A DNA stretch of 64,000 nucleotides, from NCBI GenBank assembly GCA_945919795.1, contig CAMEJJ010000001.1, forward strand, positions 124,001 through 188,000, written 5' to 3'. Made by a program: the position numbers and the translations under genes. The DNA is from an uncultured Lachnospiraceae bacterium. GTDB lineage: Bacteria > Bacillota > Clostridia > Lachnospirales > Lachnospiraceae. Below, one piece after another: positions 36,119 to 46,062 of the stretch (position 1 is its first letter; each line of letters opens with the position of its first letter). The notes below the pieces were generated by a model that was not told the DNA's origin, searched no databases, and saw only the letters and a program-made list of their open reading frames with translations.

Positions 36119-37545
36119 GTTTCCACCTCATCTAAAATTTTAATTGCATTTAATAAAAATCCGAATACCTTTCCGGGTTGATCCATATGATAGGGGAGCA
36201 TAGACAAAAACAGGCTCGCCTCATACAGTCTTACCAGCGCATAATTGTATCCATTCTCCTGTAAATAGGATTTGAAAATCTCCTTATAGGATGTATTATC
36301 CGTATCAATCGTCAAATCCAATTTCAAATCTCTTTTGATTGAGATTTCATACAGACCGCTGTTAAAAAAGTCATAGCATCCGCAAATGGAATGGGAAAGC
36401 TTTGCCAGATCATAATAAGGGTCCGTATACAGTTCTTCTTGAAGCAGTGCCCCTTTAGGATCTATCAGTTTGAGAATTTCTGCTTCTTTACTGTAAAGAA
36501 TATTGGAAAAGCAAAGATCCCCATGTCCTACGGCAAGCTTGCCATAGCTACGATTGTTAGCCACCGCTAATTTTTCATACAGCTTTTCGTATTTTGAAAC
36601 AACATCCGCAATTCCGCCATAAGACGTTCCCATTTTAATCATCGAATCAAACTGCTCATATTCTTTATACTTTTTCAATTCTTCCATACGGGCAGCCAAC
36701 TTATCAATATAGAGTTCTTTGGCAACAGCCTTTCCTACGTCAGAAGAAACCTCTTTGGTTGCACGCAGGTTAATAAAGTAAAACAGCTTATCCAAAATAT
36801 CTTTCAATTCTTCTTCATCCACTGCACCATGGACAAAACGAATGGCGATATCCGTCATATGAAACCGTTCCATGGTATAAGAGGCGCCATCCGCATCCTC
36901 TTTATAATCATAAGGCATGACAAACCACATTTTCATCGTTTCCGGAAGGAGATAATAAAACTGATACTCTGCCTTGATCTTTTCTTTTTTGGTGGATCTC
37001 TTGGTTACGGTATATTCATCACCTGCCAGCGCATTAAAGAAACGGGCATCAAAGCCGCCTGTGATAAAAGTTAAGAAGTTAGCTCTGACTGACAAATCCA
37101 TAAATGCATCATTTTCAATTCTTTCTGCCTCATATTCCCCGGCAATCAAGGCATCAAACGCCTTTTTATAACTGTCTGCTCCGTCTAAAAAACTCATGGC
37201 CGGCTTATTATCACAAAAAGCGGTATAGGATTCATTCATAAATTCCGCTTTTTTCAAAAGAACAGAAAAAGCCTTGGTATCCTTTAATCCGAAATTGGAA
37301 TACAGATGCACAATGGTTGTATTATTATCAAGCGGAAGTGCCGCAAACAAAGCGGCATTGTCTTTTTCACCCTTATAATTAAAAACAGTAAGCACCTGTT
37401 TCTCTTTGACAATTTCTGCTTCCATACGATCTTTTAATGTCACACGCTTAAAAATTGTCTCACCGTAGGATTTGGCACCGGTAATTGTTTTTATTTCTTT
37501 GCCGGGCATTTTACTGTCATCATAAATCACAAAAATCTGTTTCAT
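36103..37545 (-). CDS. APH/choline-kinase-like phosphotransferase with N-terminal domain
   Basis: 480 residues. The C-terminal part has the aminoglycoside/choline kinase catalytic loop VGHGDLCFSNILYS and the metal-binding IDPKGAL. The N-terminal about 110 residues (MKQIFVIYDDSKMPGK...) form a separate alpha/beta region I do not recognise. It probably phosphorylates a small alcohol or sugar that the locus's nucleotidyltransferase then activates. It is two bases after the flippase-like gene and overlaps the HAD phosphatase gene. Confidence 0.78.
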   Translation of the reverse strand: MKQIFVIYDDSKMPGKEIKTITGAKSYGETIFKRVTLKDRMEAEIVKEKQVLTVFNYKGEKDNAALFAALPLDNNTTIVHLYSNFGLKDTKAFSVLLKKAEFMNESYTAFCDNKPAMSFLDGADSYKKAFDALIAGEYEAERIENDAFMDLSVRANFLTFITGGFDARFFNALAGDEYTVTKRSTKKEKIKAEYQFYYLLPETMKMWFVMPYDYKEDADGASYTMERFHMTDIAIRFVHGAVDEEELKDILDKLFYFINLRATKEVSSDVGKAVAKELYIDKLAARMEELKKYKEYEQFDSMIKMGTSYGGIADVVSKYEKLYEKLAVANNRSYGKLAVGHGDLCFSNILYSKEAEILKLIDPKGALLQEELYTDPYYDLAKLSHSICGCYDFFNSGLYEISIKRDLKLDLTIDTDNTSYKEIFKSYLQENGYNYALVRLYEASLFLSMLPYHMDQPGKVFGFLLNAIKILDEVETCTKD

Positions 37546-37548
37546 TGG

Positions 37549-38343
37549 CTAACTCTCTTTCTTTTTACAGTAACTCACCAGATTAGCGATTATGGTAATA
37601 ATCAATGCTATCACCAAAAATACCGCCATCAGGAACACACTTTCATTGGTATATCTTGAAAGCATATCACTCGATCCCAGTCCGAAAATAGACCGGATAT
37701 AATTTTCAAATGCCGGAATATCAAATGTTACCCAAATCGCTTTTGCCAAAACGCCAAGGGTAAATATTTCAAAAATCCAACCTGCAAACGAAGATAACAA
37801 AATCAACGCAAAGCGTCCGCTAATCAGATTCTGGGTGAAATCAAACCACTGCTTTACGACATCCAGTCCCTTTAATGCGGCAAGCGAACGTTGGGATGTC
37901 TTTTCTTTAATCAGATAACGGTTTAAATACCGATACGTCGGCAAAATCGAAATATAGCAGATGGCAATAACCAAAAGTACTGCCAGAAATATCAGCGTAA
38001 TATCGGAAAGCACAGCATAAACGGGCACATTTGCCTGTTGACGCGCCAATAAGATATCGCATGGCACTAAAATGATACAAAGTGCCAGGGTATCAAAAAA
38101 ACGGTCCACTAAAATACTCAGAATGCCGACCTGCCAGTGCTTCGTCTGTCTGCTGATACAGAAAAAGCGATAGACCTCTCCGATTTTATATGGAATTATG
38201 AAATTGACAAGTGTGGTCTTTAAATACAAAAGCACAAATTTCCAAAACGGAATTTTATGTTCCATCAATACCAGATACAGACGAAACATCTTGGCAAGAT
38301 GTACCAGCACAAAGCCCACAAAAAATAAAATTATTTCTCTCAT
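37549..38343 (-). CDS. Flippase-like membrane protein (lysylphosphatidylglycerol synthase TM region family)
   Basis: 264 residues, about seven helices. FRLYLVL, TTLVNFIIPYKIGEVYRFF and SILVDRFFDTLAL are the conserved segments of the UPF0104/LPG-synthase transmembrane family. Members move lipids or lipid-linked sugars across the membrane. Between a DPM1-like GT2 and a kinase, it may handle a polyprenyl-phosphate sugar. Confidence 0.8.
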   Translation of the reverse strand: MREIILFFVGFVLVHLAKMFRLYLVLMEHKIPFWKFVLLYLKTTLVNFIIPYKIGEVYRFFCISRQTKHWQVGILSILVDRFFDTLALCIILVPCDILLARQQANVPVYAVLSDITLIFLAVLLVIAICYISILPTYRYLNRYLIKEKTSQRSLAALKGLDVVKQWFDFTQNLISGRFALILLSSFAGWIFEIFTLGVLAKAIWVTFDIPAFENYIRSIFGLGSSDMLSRYTNESVFLMAVFLVIALIITIIANLVSYCKKKES

Positions 38344-38378
38344 ACTATTCTCTGGTTTAACTTAAATAAAATATTACA

Positions 38379-39167
38379 TTAAATCTCCGTAATTTGCTCA
38401 CATGTATAAGAATCATGCGGTTTTTCACGAAATTCATTATGAATATATTCATTATTGAAGAAATACGTAAATGCCATCTTCAAAACGGTAACCGCCTGAT
38501 TCATCATTTTCACATTAGAAACCTGATCATCTTCTCTCCAGGAAACCGGATAGAAACGAATATCCTGTTTGTAATAATGGGATGCCAAAATCATCACATA
38601 ATTAAACATCAGATTGTCCGGGAACTTCTCAAAAAAAGCATCGGAAAGCATGGATGTCTTGTACAGATTCAAACCGGAACCCAGATCAAAGATACGCTGT
38701 CTGGTCACAAAGGCAAAAATGAAATCATATACAATGTTTCCAAAGGTACGGAACTTCGAATAACCTTCCAGTCTGGAACCTCTCATAAAACGGGCTCCCA
38801 ATACACAGTCGTGTTTTTCATGAATTCCTTTTTTTAACATCGGAATAAAATCATGGATATCGCCCTGGTCATCGCCATGCAGCATACACACATAATCATA
38901 ACCATGATCAACTGCATAATGGAAAGACATCTTCTGTGAGCCGCCAAGACCGTAATTTTCTGTATTACGCATCAGCTTAATCGGCTTTTCGGGATTTTCT
39001 TTAATATAAGATAATACCACCTTTTCCGTATCATCCGTACTGCGGTTATTGACAACCAATACTTCTTCAAAATAAGATAAAACCTCGTCATCCAACTGGT
39101 TTAAAACACGGATAATCTGCTTTTCGCAGTTGTATGCGGGAATAAACAACATCATTTTAGAACTCAC
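38379..39167 (-). CDS. GT2 glycosyltransferase, polyprenyl-phosphate sugar synthase type
   Basis: 262 residues from a GTG whose bases overlap the stop of gtrA (GTGA), with GGAGGAG ribosome site inside gtrA. MMLFIPAYNCEKQ, VVNNRSTDDT, MLHGDDQGD (DxD), GARFMRGSR and a C-terminal region without membrane helices. Close to dolichyl/undecaprenyl-phosphate glycosyltransferases that pair with GtrA proteins. It likely makes an undecaprenyl-phosphate sugar on the cytoplasmic face. Confidence 0.88.
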   Translation of the reverse strand: MSSKMMLFIPAYNCEKQIIRVLNQLDDEVLSYFEEVLVVNNRSTDDTEKVVLSYIKENPEKPIKLMRNTENYGLGGSQKMSFHYAVDHGYDYVCMLHGDDQGDIHDFIPMLKKGIHEKHDCVLGARFMRGSRLEGYSKFRTFGNIVYDFIFAFVTRQRIFDLGSGLNLYKTSMLSDAFFEKFPDNLMFNYVMILASHYYKQDIRFYPVSWREDDQVSNVKMMNQAVTVLKMAFTYFFNNEYIHNEFREKPHDSYTCEQITEI

Positions 39168-39622
39168 GCTTTCTCCTCCTTCTGCTCTAAGAAAATTTTT
39201 CTGGTGATAAAGTTGTAAACCATGACAATTGCAGTAGCAATAATCTTGGCACCTGCGGTCACAAGTCCTGCAGTAAGCCATGCAAACATACCGGCAACCG
39301 CTTTGTAAACAACATCAACGCAGAACCAGATAATCAACTCATTTAACAGTAATCCAAATAAACTGAGAATAACAAAAATTACAAATTCCTTGCGTCTGTC
39401 CATATCCTCTTTTCGGACAAACACAAATTTCATACTCAGGATATAATTGATAATTACAGAAATGGTAAAGCCCCAGAAAGCTCCAAACAAAGCCGCCGGC
39501 GAAGTTGCCATTCCCAAATTACGACATATTGCCGCAACAACCAAGGTAATCACAAAATCAATGCCAAAACATAAGACACCGACTACTCCAAATTTTAAAA
39601 TCTGCTCAATTAATTTATCCAT
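39164..39622 (-). CDS. GtrA family membrane protein
   Basis: 152 residues with four helices; FGVVGVLCFGIDFVITL, NYILSMKFVFVRKED and YNFITRKIFLEQKE are the GtrA signatures. GtrA-type proteins are thought to flip undecaprenyl-phosphate sugars made by the adjacent GT2, here coupled by a GTGA overlap. TGAGGAT precedes the ATG. First gene of the gtrA-GT2-flippase-kinase-HAD-glf-CotH operon. Confidence 0.9.
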   Translation of the reverse strand: MDKLIEQILKFGVVGVLCFGIDFVITLVVAAICRNLGMATSPAALFGAFWGFTISVIINYILSMKFVFVRKEDMDRRKEFVIFVILSLFGLLLNELIIWFCVDVVYKAVAGMFAWLTAGLVTAGAKIIATAIVMVYNFITRKIFLEQKEEKA

Positions 39623-39721
39623 TTCTTTATATCCTCAATTACTTCTTTTTATCGATATATTCAATTATTGTATATCCGGCTCATTACATATCGTTTTAGC
39701 TGAATATAATGACGTTGGATA

Positions 39722-39764
39722 CAAAAAGTATTATGCCCAATGATACAATATCTTCTTTCACTAT
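39722..39764 (-). promoter_or_regulatory. Shared intergenic element, copy upstream of gtrA
   Basis: Minus-strand core TTGTATCATTGGGCATAATA followed by CTTTTTG. It matches the copy upstream of pgcA (TTGGTATCATGTGGCATAAT) and the one before rmlC. It begins just after the pgcA stop codon, about 100 bases before gtrA. Confidence 0.55.
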
Positions 39765-39765
39765 C

Positions 39766-41493
39766 TTACTCAGCATCCACATTCGCAAGCATAGCTTCTG
39801 TCAGTTCTTTTAATAATGCATCCGCATCCTCTAAGCTCTCGCCTTTTACGCCCATGTAGAATTTAATCTTAGGTTCTGTTCCGGAAGGACGCAGGCAGCA
39901 CCATGCGTCGTTATCCAGTTCAAAATACAAAACATTGGATTTCGGAAGGCCTGTCTCATGTGTAGATCCATCAGATTCCAATACCACATTTTTGTCATAA
40001 TCTCGGAATGCAACAACTTTAAACTTGCCAAATTCCTTCGGCGGATTCGCACGGAAACTTTCCATAATTGCTGCAATTTTTGCAGAACCGGTCACACCCT
40101 TTAAGGTAACGGTGTGGAGTCCTTCTTTATAATAGCCATATTCTTTATAAAGCTGTAACATCAAATCCCACAAGGTCATATCCTTTGACTTACAGTATGC
40201 GGCAACTTCGCATAAACACATAACCGCAACCGGAGCATCCTTATCTCTTGCGTGAGTTCCTGCAAGACAGCCATAGCTTTCTTCTAAACCGAATACGTAG
40301 TTATAGGAATGATCCTGTTCGAAGAATTTAATCTGTTCACCAATGTATTTAAATCCGGTCAAGACTTCGATCAGTTTCACGTCAAAGGCAGCCGTCAGTG
40401 CATCTGCCATATTGGTTGTAACAATGGTCTTAACCAATGCCGGATTTTCGGGCATCGTACCCGTTGCACGTTTCTGACTTAATAAATACCATGCAATGAG
40501 CATACCGGACATATTTCCGGTAAAGGAAACATATTCGCCGGTTGCCTTATCAAGCGCATATACGCCAAGACGGTCCGCATCGGGATCGGTTGCTAAAATG
40601 ATATCTGCATTTACCTCTTTTGCCAGTTTTACAGCCAGTGTAAATGCCTTGGGATCTTCCGGATTGGGATATTCCAAGGTTGTAAAATTCGGATCGGGAT
40701 CAGCCTGTTCAGGAACCACATAAACCTTTTTAAAACCAAGCTCTTTTAAAACGCGGGTAACCGGAACAAGACCGGTACCATTGAAAGGAGAATAAACAAT
40801 CGTAATATCCTCAGAAACCTGCTCAATCAATTCCGGATGGATAATCTGTTTTTTCAACTCTTCAATATAAGCATCATCAATTTCAGCACCTACAATCGTA
40901 AGAAGTCCTGCTGCCTTGGCGGCATCCTCATCCATGGTTTTTACCGCATGAAAATCTGTGACATTTCGTACTTCTGTAATGATTTCTTTATCCTTTGGTG
41001 CTGTAATCTGTGCACCGTCTTCCCAATATACTTTATATCCGTTGTATTCCGGCGGATTGTGGCTTGCCGTGATAACAATACCTGCAACACAGCCTAATTT
41101 ACGAACTGCAAAAGACAATTCCGGTGTCGGGCGGAGCGCATCAAATAAATAGGCATGAACCCCGTTTGCTGCCAGACATAATGCTGCCTCTTTTGCAAAT
41201 TCCGGAGAAAAACGGCGGGAATCATAGGCAATAGCGCATCCTTTATCTGCACCGCCCTGCTTTACGATATAATTAGCAAGTCCCTGTGTTGCTTTGCGGA
41301 CTGTGTAAAAATTCATACGATTGGTTCCTGCTCCGATAACACCACGCAAACCGCCTGTACCAAATTCCAAATCCTTAAAGAAACGGTCTTCTACCTCCGC
41401 CTCATTGTTGCGGATAGCTAACAACTCTTGTTTTGTTGCATCATCGAAATAATCATCCTCTAACCAAAATTGAAATGTGTCTCTGTAGCTCAT
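39766..41493 (-). CDS. pgcA: Alpha-phosphoglucomutase / phosphomannomutase
   Basis: 575 residues. FGTGGLRGVIGAG substrate loop, catalytic VITASHNPPEYNGYK with the phosphoserine, ATDPDADRLG metal loop, GLEESYGCL sugar loop, and RPSGTEPKIKFY phosphate loop. It interconverts glucose-6-phosphate and glucose-1-phosphate, feeding RmlA (dTDP-glucose) and UDP-sugar synthesis. AAAGGAG stands before the ATG. It is separated from its neighbours by two spacers that each carry the shared element. Confidence 0.96.
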   Translation of the reverse strand: MSYRDTFQFWLEDDYFDDATKQELLAIRNNEAEVEDRFFKDLEFGTGGLRGVIGAGTNRMNFYTVRKATQGLANYIVKQGGADKGCAIAYDSRRFSPEFAKEAALCLAANGVHAYLFDALRPTPELSFAVRKLGCVAGIVITASHNPPEYNGYKVYWEDGAQITAPKDKEIITEVRNVTDFHAVKTMDEDAAKAAGLLTIVGAEIDDAYIEELKKQIIHPELIEQVSEDITIVYSPFNGTGLVPVTRVLKELGFKKVYVVPEQADPDPNFTTLEYPNPEDPKAFTLAVKLAKEVNADIILATDPDADRLGVYALDKATGEYVSFTGNMSGMLIAWYLLSQKRATGTMPENPALVKTIVTTNMADALTAAFDVKLIEVLTGFKYIGEQIKFFEQDHSYNYVFGLEESYGCLAGTHARDKDAPVAVMCLCEVAAYCKSKDMTLWDLMLQLYKEYGYYKEGLHTVTLKGVTGSAKIAAIMESFRANPPKEFGKFKVVAFRDYDKNVVLESDGSTHETGLPKSNVLYFELDNDAWCCLRPSGTEPKIKFYMGVKGESLEDADALLKELTEAMLANVDAE

Positions 41494-41530
41494 ATGAAAC
41501 TCCTTTTATTCTATAATTTTATAAATATAA

Positions 41531-41640
41531 TTTGTATTTCTGTTATGCGTTTCTGTTTTGTATTTCTGCGCATTTATGTTGTGTGTTTCTGTTGTGTATT
41601 TCTGTATTATACGTTTTTATTGTGCACATCTATATAATTC
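41531..41640. repeat. Degenerate short repeats upstream of pgcA
   Basis: Four to six loose copies of a T-rich unit of about 13 bases (TTTCTGTTGTGTA and variants, GTATTTCTG being the most constant part) fill the space before the pgcA start. No dyad symmetry. Confidence 0.6.
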
Positions 41641-41658
41641 TATTTTATAAAGCTGTAA

Positions 41659-41700
41659 GCAAAAGATATTATGCCACATGATACCAACAGATTTTCATAT
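41659..41700 (-). promoter_or_regulatory. Shared intergenic element, copy upstream of pgcA
   Basis: Minus-strand CTGTTGGTATCATGTGGCAT followed by AATATCTTTTG. Same consensus as the copies before gtrA and rmlC. It starts about 20 bases after the stop of the two-domain GT2 gene. Confidence 0.55.
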
Positions 41701-41721
41701 CACTATTCATATCCTCAATTA

Positions 41722-43821
41722 TTAGTGCTTTTCCTTCTTATGAATTTTCAACGAAAAATCACTGCGATCCAATGAAAAATTAACATTGTAATATGGATCG
41801 CCTTTTTCCAAAACGTCCTTCCATTTATTTTTGAACAATGCCGATTCTTTATTGTAACGGGAACTGTTATCATCGGATAACGCAATCTGTGTTCCCGTCT
41901 TTGCGGCTTCTTTTTGTAATTTAGCCTTTTCCCGTTTAGAAAGTTTCAAATCCTGTCCTCTGGAGACCGATTCAAAATGGTATAATTCAGCAAAAGGTGT
42001 AAAGACAATCAAATATCCCTTTTCACGAATGCGCAAACAAAAATCCACATCATTTAACGCAACCGCAAAATCCTCGGACAGGCCACCAAGTTCCTCGTAT
42101 AAGGATTTTTTCACCATCATACAGGCTCCGGTAACAGCCGAAACATCCTGTGCATAGCAAAGCTTACCCATGTAGCCTACATTTTCCATGGCAACCTTGT
42201 GATGCGAATGACCAGCCGTACGATGTGCACCAAGCGAAAGCACAATTCCTGCGTGCTGAATGGTCTTATTTTCATAATAGAGTTTAGCACCGACAGCTCC
42301 GACATCCTCTCTAAGACCATACATTAACATTTCCTCAATCCAGTTAATGGTAATAACCTGCGTATCATTATTTAACAAAATCAGATACTCGCCTTTTGCA
42401 AAACGGGCTCCAAAGTTATTGATACGGGAATAGTTAAACTCTCCGCCTGCATCATAGGTCACAACCTGAATGCGGGGATGGGTCTTGATTTCCTCATAAT
42501 ATGCAAATATTTCTTCGGATGTAGAATTGTTTTCCACAACCACAATGTCATAATTCTCATAAGTAGTTTTTTCGAGAATGGAATCGATACATCTTTTTAA
42601 ATCTGACAGATGATCTTTATTGGGGATGATAATGGTTACCCATGGCTCACTCGTCAGTTTGTATCGAATGCGGAAAATCGTCTCAAAGGCTCTGGTGCTT
42701 TCAATCTTAAAATCTTTAAAACCGAACCGGGTCAGATGATCCGCAATTGCCCCTCTGGCTGCTTCAATCGCATAGGTCTTGGCACTGATATCGGATGCCA
42801 CACTACCCTTATGGGAACGCCAGTAATACAAAAGTTTGGGTACATGCACCACATGTTTTGCAGCTGTCGTCAGACGCAAAATCATGTCATGGTCCTGACT
42901 TCCGTCAAACTGTGAACGGAAAAGCTCGGTTCCTTCTAAAAGTTCTCTGGAAAAGACACTGAAATGGCAGATATAATTATTTGCCCGCAGATTATCAATT
43001 GCATAATCCGGTTTGAAATGCAGGGTAATCATGTTATCGATATTGCCATTTTTAAAAGTTGCCTCATCGCAGTAAATATAATCAGCATCCTGCTCACAGA
43101 TTACCTTCATATATTCATAAAGCACCGAAGGATGCAGGATGTCATCATGATCAAACAAACCAATATACTGTCCGGTTGCCATCTTGTAGCATTCATTGGT
43201 ATTACCGGAGATTCCTTCATTCTTTTCCAGTTTCATATATTTGATACGCGAATCATCCTTGGCATAATCCATACACATCTTGCCGACATACTCATGCTGT
43301 GCGTCAGATCCGTCTGCCAGACACAGTTCCCACTTTTGATAGGTCTGATCCGTTACGGATTCAATCATCTCTGTCAGAAACTTTTTGGGCGTATTATAAA
43401 GCGGCACTAAAATACTGATTGTAATATCCTTATCAAATTCCGTAGAGGTTTCTAATTTCCGTTGCGCGGCATTGGGAAAACTCTTCTTTCCATGCTGCTT
43501 CATAGCTTTCTTTTCAATCAGCTTGGACTTTATCTTATGCGCAATTCCGCGCGGATTGCCGTGAGCCACCAAGCGCTGGTAATTGCGGATAAAAAAGTGC
43601 ATCACCATACGAAGGGGCTTGGATAACTTCCACAAAGGATTCCCCTTGATATGATTCAAATGCCACTCTGCATCCGTTGCACGCGCAATCGCATCAGCAA
43701 GCTCATCCGTTAATTCTGCATTGCGATTTTTTTCACGCTCAAAAGCCTGTTTATAATATTCGAGCAGCTCTTCTATATTCTGTTGATTTTCATCCTGTTG
43801 GTTTTCATTTTCTTGGTTCAT
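41722..43821 (-). CDS. Two-domain GT2 glycosyltransferase with N-terminal coiled coil
   Basis: 699 residues. A Glu/Asn/Gln-rich coiled coil (about 1-65) ends in NPLWKLSKPLR. GT2 domain 1 starts at TISILVPLYNTPKK and contains GLFDHDDILHP; GT2 domain 2 starts near residue 394 (WVTIIIPNKDH) and contains ILLNNDTQV and LNDVDFCLRI. Tandem GT2 proteins of this kind build rhamnan or mixed-sugar repeats with two linkages. AGTAGGA precedes the ATG. It follows the GH25 gene by 28 bases in the rmlB-rmlA-GH25-GT2 operon. Confidence 0.92.
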   Translation of the reverse strand: MNQENENQQDENQQNIEELLEYYKQAFEREKNRNAELTDELADAIARATDAEWHLNHIKGNPLWKLSKPLRMVMHFFIRNYQRLVAHGNPRGIAHKIKSKLIEKKAMKQHGKKSFPNAAQRKLETSTEFDKDITISILVPLYNTPKKFLTEMIESVTDQTYQKWELCLADGSDAQHEYVGKMCMDYAKDDSRIKYMKLEKNEGISGNTNECYKMATGQYIGLFDHDDILHPSVLYEYMKVICEQDADYIYCDEATFKNGNIDNMITLHFKPDYAIDNLRANNYICHFSVFSRELLEGTELFRSQFDGSQDHDMILRLTTAAKHVVHVPKLLYYWRSHKGSVASDISAKTYAIEAARGAIADHLTRFGFKDFKIESTRAFETIFRIRYKLTSEPWVTIIIPNKDHLSDLKRCIDSILEKTTYENYDIVVVENNSTSEEIFAYYEEIKTHPRIQVVTYDAGGEFNYSRINNFGARFAKGEYLILLNNDTQVITINWIEEMLMYGLREDVGAVGAKLYYENKTIQHAGIVLSLGAHRTAGHSHHKVAMENVGYMGKLCYAQDVSAVTGACMMVKKSLYEELGGLSEDFAVALNDVDFCLRIREKGYLIVFTPFAELYHFESVSRGQDLKLSKREKAKLQKEAAKTGTQIALSDDNSSRYNKESALFKNKWKDVLEKGDPYYNVNFSLDRSDFSLKIHKKEKH

Positions 43822-43849
43822 ATTTTTCCTACTTTTTGCTGTTTAGTAA

Positions 43850-45184
43850 TCAATAATCCATATAACACATATTCAAATCAACCCGTGTCTCAATACCATC
43901 AACTGTTCCGGCAGATGTGTATTGCCACAAAGCATATTCACCCTCATAGGTTGCTTTTCTCGAATATTGTGCCAGCCATACAGTATAATCTGAAAGGTCA
44001 TCCATGGTCAGATTGTGTTCCAGCCAATGTTTGCTGGCATAAATGCCACCGTTAAATCCGGCATTTTCAATTGTTTTGCAAAATGCTTCACAGACTGCCG
44101 TACGCGTCTCAACATCCAGCCCATCTGCCCTGCCATTGCCACCGGCGCCTTCGGTATCAATAAAAATCGGAAGAGCCAGCTTATATTGTTTGGAAAGAGC
44201 AAGAGCCATACTGGCTTCTTCTACCGCTTCCACCGGATTCACCGCCTGAGTAAAGAAGTAAATACCAACTTTGATTCCGGTTGCTTCGGCGCCCTCAATA
44301 TTTTTCTTAAAATACGGATCTTCAACCAGTGCACCTGTAGAAGAGCCACGGTATCCGCAACGAATAATCGCAAAATCCACACCGGAATCAGCAACAGCCT
44401 GCCAGTCAATTTCCTTGTTCCATTTGGAAACATCAATTCCAAATAGGGCATCTTCATCGGTTAGCCTCTGATTACTTTCCGTCCCGTCCGAATCCTGCTC
44501 CGCCTCATTGACGGCCGTATCTTCTGCCTTAGCATCAATTTCATCTTCGGATTTAATCAAAAAAGAAATATCATCAATAATTGTATAATCCAACTGTTCT
44601 TTTACAGAGATTTTGACATCCGAAGCATCAGCGAGGACATAGTCATCCGCTCCCTTTAAGGACAATTCATAATCACCCGGCTCAACCGGTGCAATGTACA
44701 CACTGCCGTCTTTATCCCCATCTTTATAATTATGGGAACGACCTTTGCTGTCCTTAACCTTGATACTGAAATCCTGACCGGAAACCAGTCTGCCGAGACC
44801 ATCAATGACATTGACACGCAAGTCCTTCTCCACAGAGCTTACCAACAAAGTCAACTCTTTTCCGGGGTCCTGTTCTTCCGCAATCGGATCAAAAAAATCC
44901 TTGTCTTTGCGGTATGCGTAAGGATCCTTGGTCGGGTCCAAACCATGCTCCACATAAAAATTATTGGTTCCGGCATTTGCTCCATTTAGGCTCTGATTCA
45001 GATTATTTCCTGCATTTGCTCCATTTGTGTTCTGATTCGAATTATCTGTCCCTGCTACTGCCTCAGACATAGTTTGAAACGAGTTCCCATTTTTTATATA
45101 GTTAGCGCCAAAAACCGTCGCAATCACCAATAGCACCATGACTACCGCAACTGCGACGACTTTTCTTTTCAGCTTAGAGTCCAT
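43850..45184 (-). CDS. Membrane-anchored GH25 muramidase
   Basis: 444 residues; the ATG overlaps the end of rmlA by 11 bases and has GAGG six bases upstream (a TTG two codons earlier is less likely). A transmembrane helix (about 9-28) is followed by an Asn/Gly-rich linker with two NGANAG repeats, a beta-sandwich-like domain (about 90-185), an acidic linker, and a GH25 lysozyme domain: [31 protein letters not shown] (catalytic acid), ALWQYTS. It hydrolyses peptidoglycan glycan strands, perhaps to open the wall for polymer export or attachment. Confidence 0.9.
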   Translation of the reverse strand: MDSKLKRKVVAVAVVMVLLVIATVFGANYIKNGNSFQTMSEAVAGTDNSNQNTNGANAGNNLNQSLNGANAGTNNFYVEHGLDPTKDPYAYRKDKDFFDPIAEEQDPGKELTLLVSSVEKDLRVNVIDGLGRLVSGQDFSIKVKDSKGRSHNYKDGDKDGSVYIAPVEPGDYELSLKGADDYVLADASDVKISVKEQLDYTIIDDISFLIKSEDEIDAKAEDTAVNEAEQDSDGTESNQRLTDEDALFGIDVSKWNKEIDWQAVADSGVDFAIIRCGYRGSSTGALVEDPYFKKNIEGAEATGIKVGIYFFTQAVNPVEAVEEASMALALSKQYKLALPIFIDTEGAGGNGRADGLDVETRTAVCEAFCKTIENAGFNGGIYASKHWLEHNLTMDDLSDYTVWLAQYSRKATYEGEYALWQYTSAGTVDGIETRVDLNMCYMDY

Positions 45185-46052
45185 TTGCAACCTCTACCAG
45201 ATATTTACCATAATTGGTCTTCATCAAAGGTTCAGCTAACTTCAATAACTGTTCTTTATCAATAAATCCACGCTTATAAGCGATTTCTTCAATACAAGAG
45301 ATATATAATCCCTGTCTTTTCTGGAATGCAGCGACAAAATCAGATGCATCCAACAGCGAATCATGGTTACCTGTATCTAACCATGCAAAACCTCTGCCCA
45401 TTGTCTCAACAGAAAGAACGCCTCTGTCGAGATACTCATTGTTAATCGAGGTAATTTCAATTTCGCCTCTTGCGGAAGGCTTTACATTGGCTGCAATTTC
45501 TACCACGTTGTTGTCATAGAAATACAATCCCGGAACCGCATAATTGCTCTTAGGATGTTCCGGTTTTTCTTCAATGGAAAGTGCTCTGCCATTTTCATCA
45601 AACTCAACAACACCATATTCTCTGGGGTCTCGGACATAGTAACCAAAGATGGTTGCACCGCCTTCAGTTTCAATGCGTTCTCTGGTCTGACGCAACACTT
45701 TACTGAAGCTCTGACCATAGAAAATGTTGTCACCCAGCACTAATGCGACACTGTCATCTCCAATGAAATCCGCTCCGATGATAAAGGCATCCGCAAGACC
45801 TCTAGGCTGTTCCTGTATCGCATAGGTAAACTTCATGCCAAGCTGCTCACCGGTTCCCAAAAGCTCTTCAAACACCGGGAGATCCCTGGGAGTAGAAATA
45901 ATCATAACCTCATTGATACCTGCAAGCATCAGAGTTGACAAGGGATAGTAAATCATCGGTTTATCATAAACCGGCATAATCTGTTTAGAAATGGCTTTGG
46001 TCAGCGGATATAATCTGGTACCGCTTCCGCCTGCTAAAATAATACCTTTCAT
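45174..46052 (-). CDS. rmlA: Glucose-1-phosphate thymidylyltransferase
   Basis: 292 residues from the ATG behind [24 protein letters not shown] nucleotide loop, [26 protein letters not shown] metal motif, [10 protein letters not shown]-like [10 protein letters not shown] and [12 protein letters not shown]. Makes dTDP-glucose from dTTP and glucose-1-phosphate, first step of dTDP-L-rhamnose synthesis. It lies 10 bases after rmlB. Confidence 0.98.
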   Translation of the reverse strand: MKGIILAGGSGTRLYPLTKAISKQIMPVYDKPMIYYPLSTLMLAGINEVMIISTPRDLPVFEELLGTGEQLGMKFTYAIQEQPRGLADAFIIGADFIGDDSVALVLGDNIFYGQSFSKVLRQTRERIETEGGATIFGYYVRDPREYGVVEFDENGRALSIEEKPEHPKSNYAVPGLYFYDNNVVEIAANVKPSARGEIEITSINNEYLDRGVLSVETMGRGFAWLDTGNHDSLLDASDFVAAFQKRQGLYISCIEEIAYKRGFIDKEQLLKLAEPLMKTNYGKYLVEVANGL

Positions 46053-46062
46053 ACGAGCTCCT

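Noticed and set aside
38379-39281. Longer 300-codon version of the DPM1-like GT2 with a Cys-rich N-terminus
   Set aside because: The extra 38 codons are gtrA coding sequence in another frame; a GTG overlapping the gtrA stop with a strong ribosome site is the better start.
44015-44446. Plus-strand 143-codon frame opposite the GH25 gene
   Set aside because: Antisense shadow with no recognisable domain; GH25 catalytic motifs are on the other strand.
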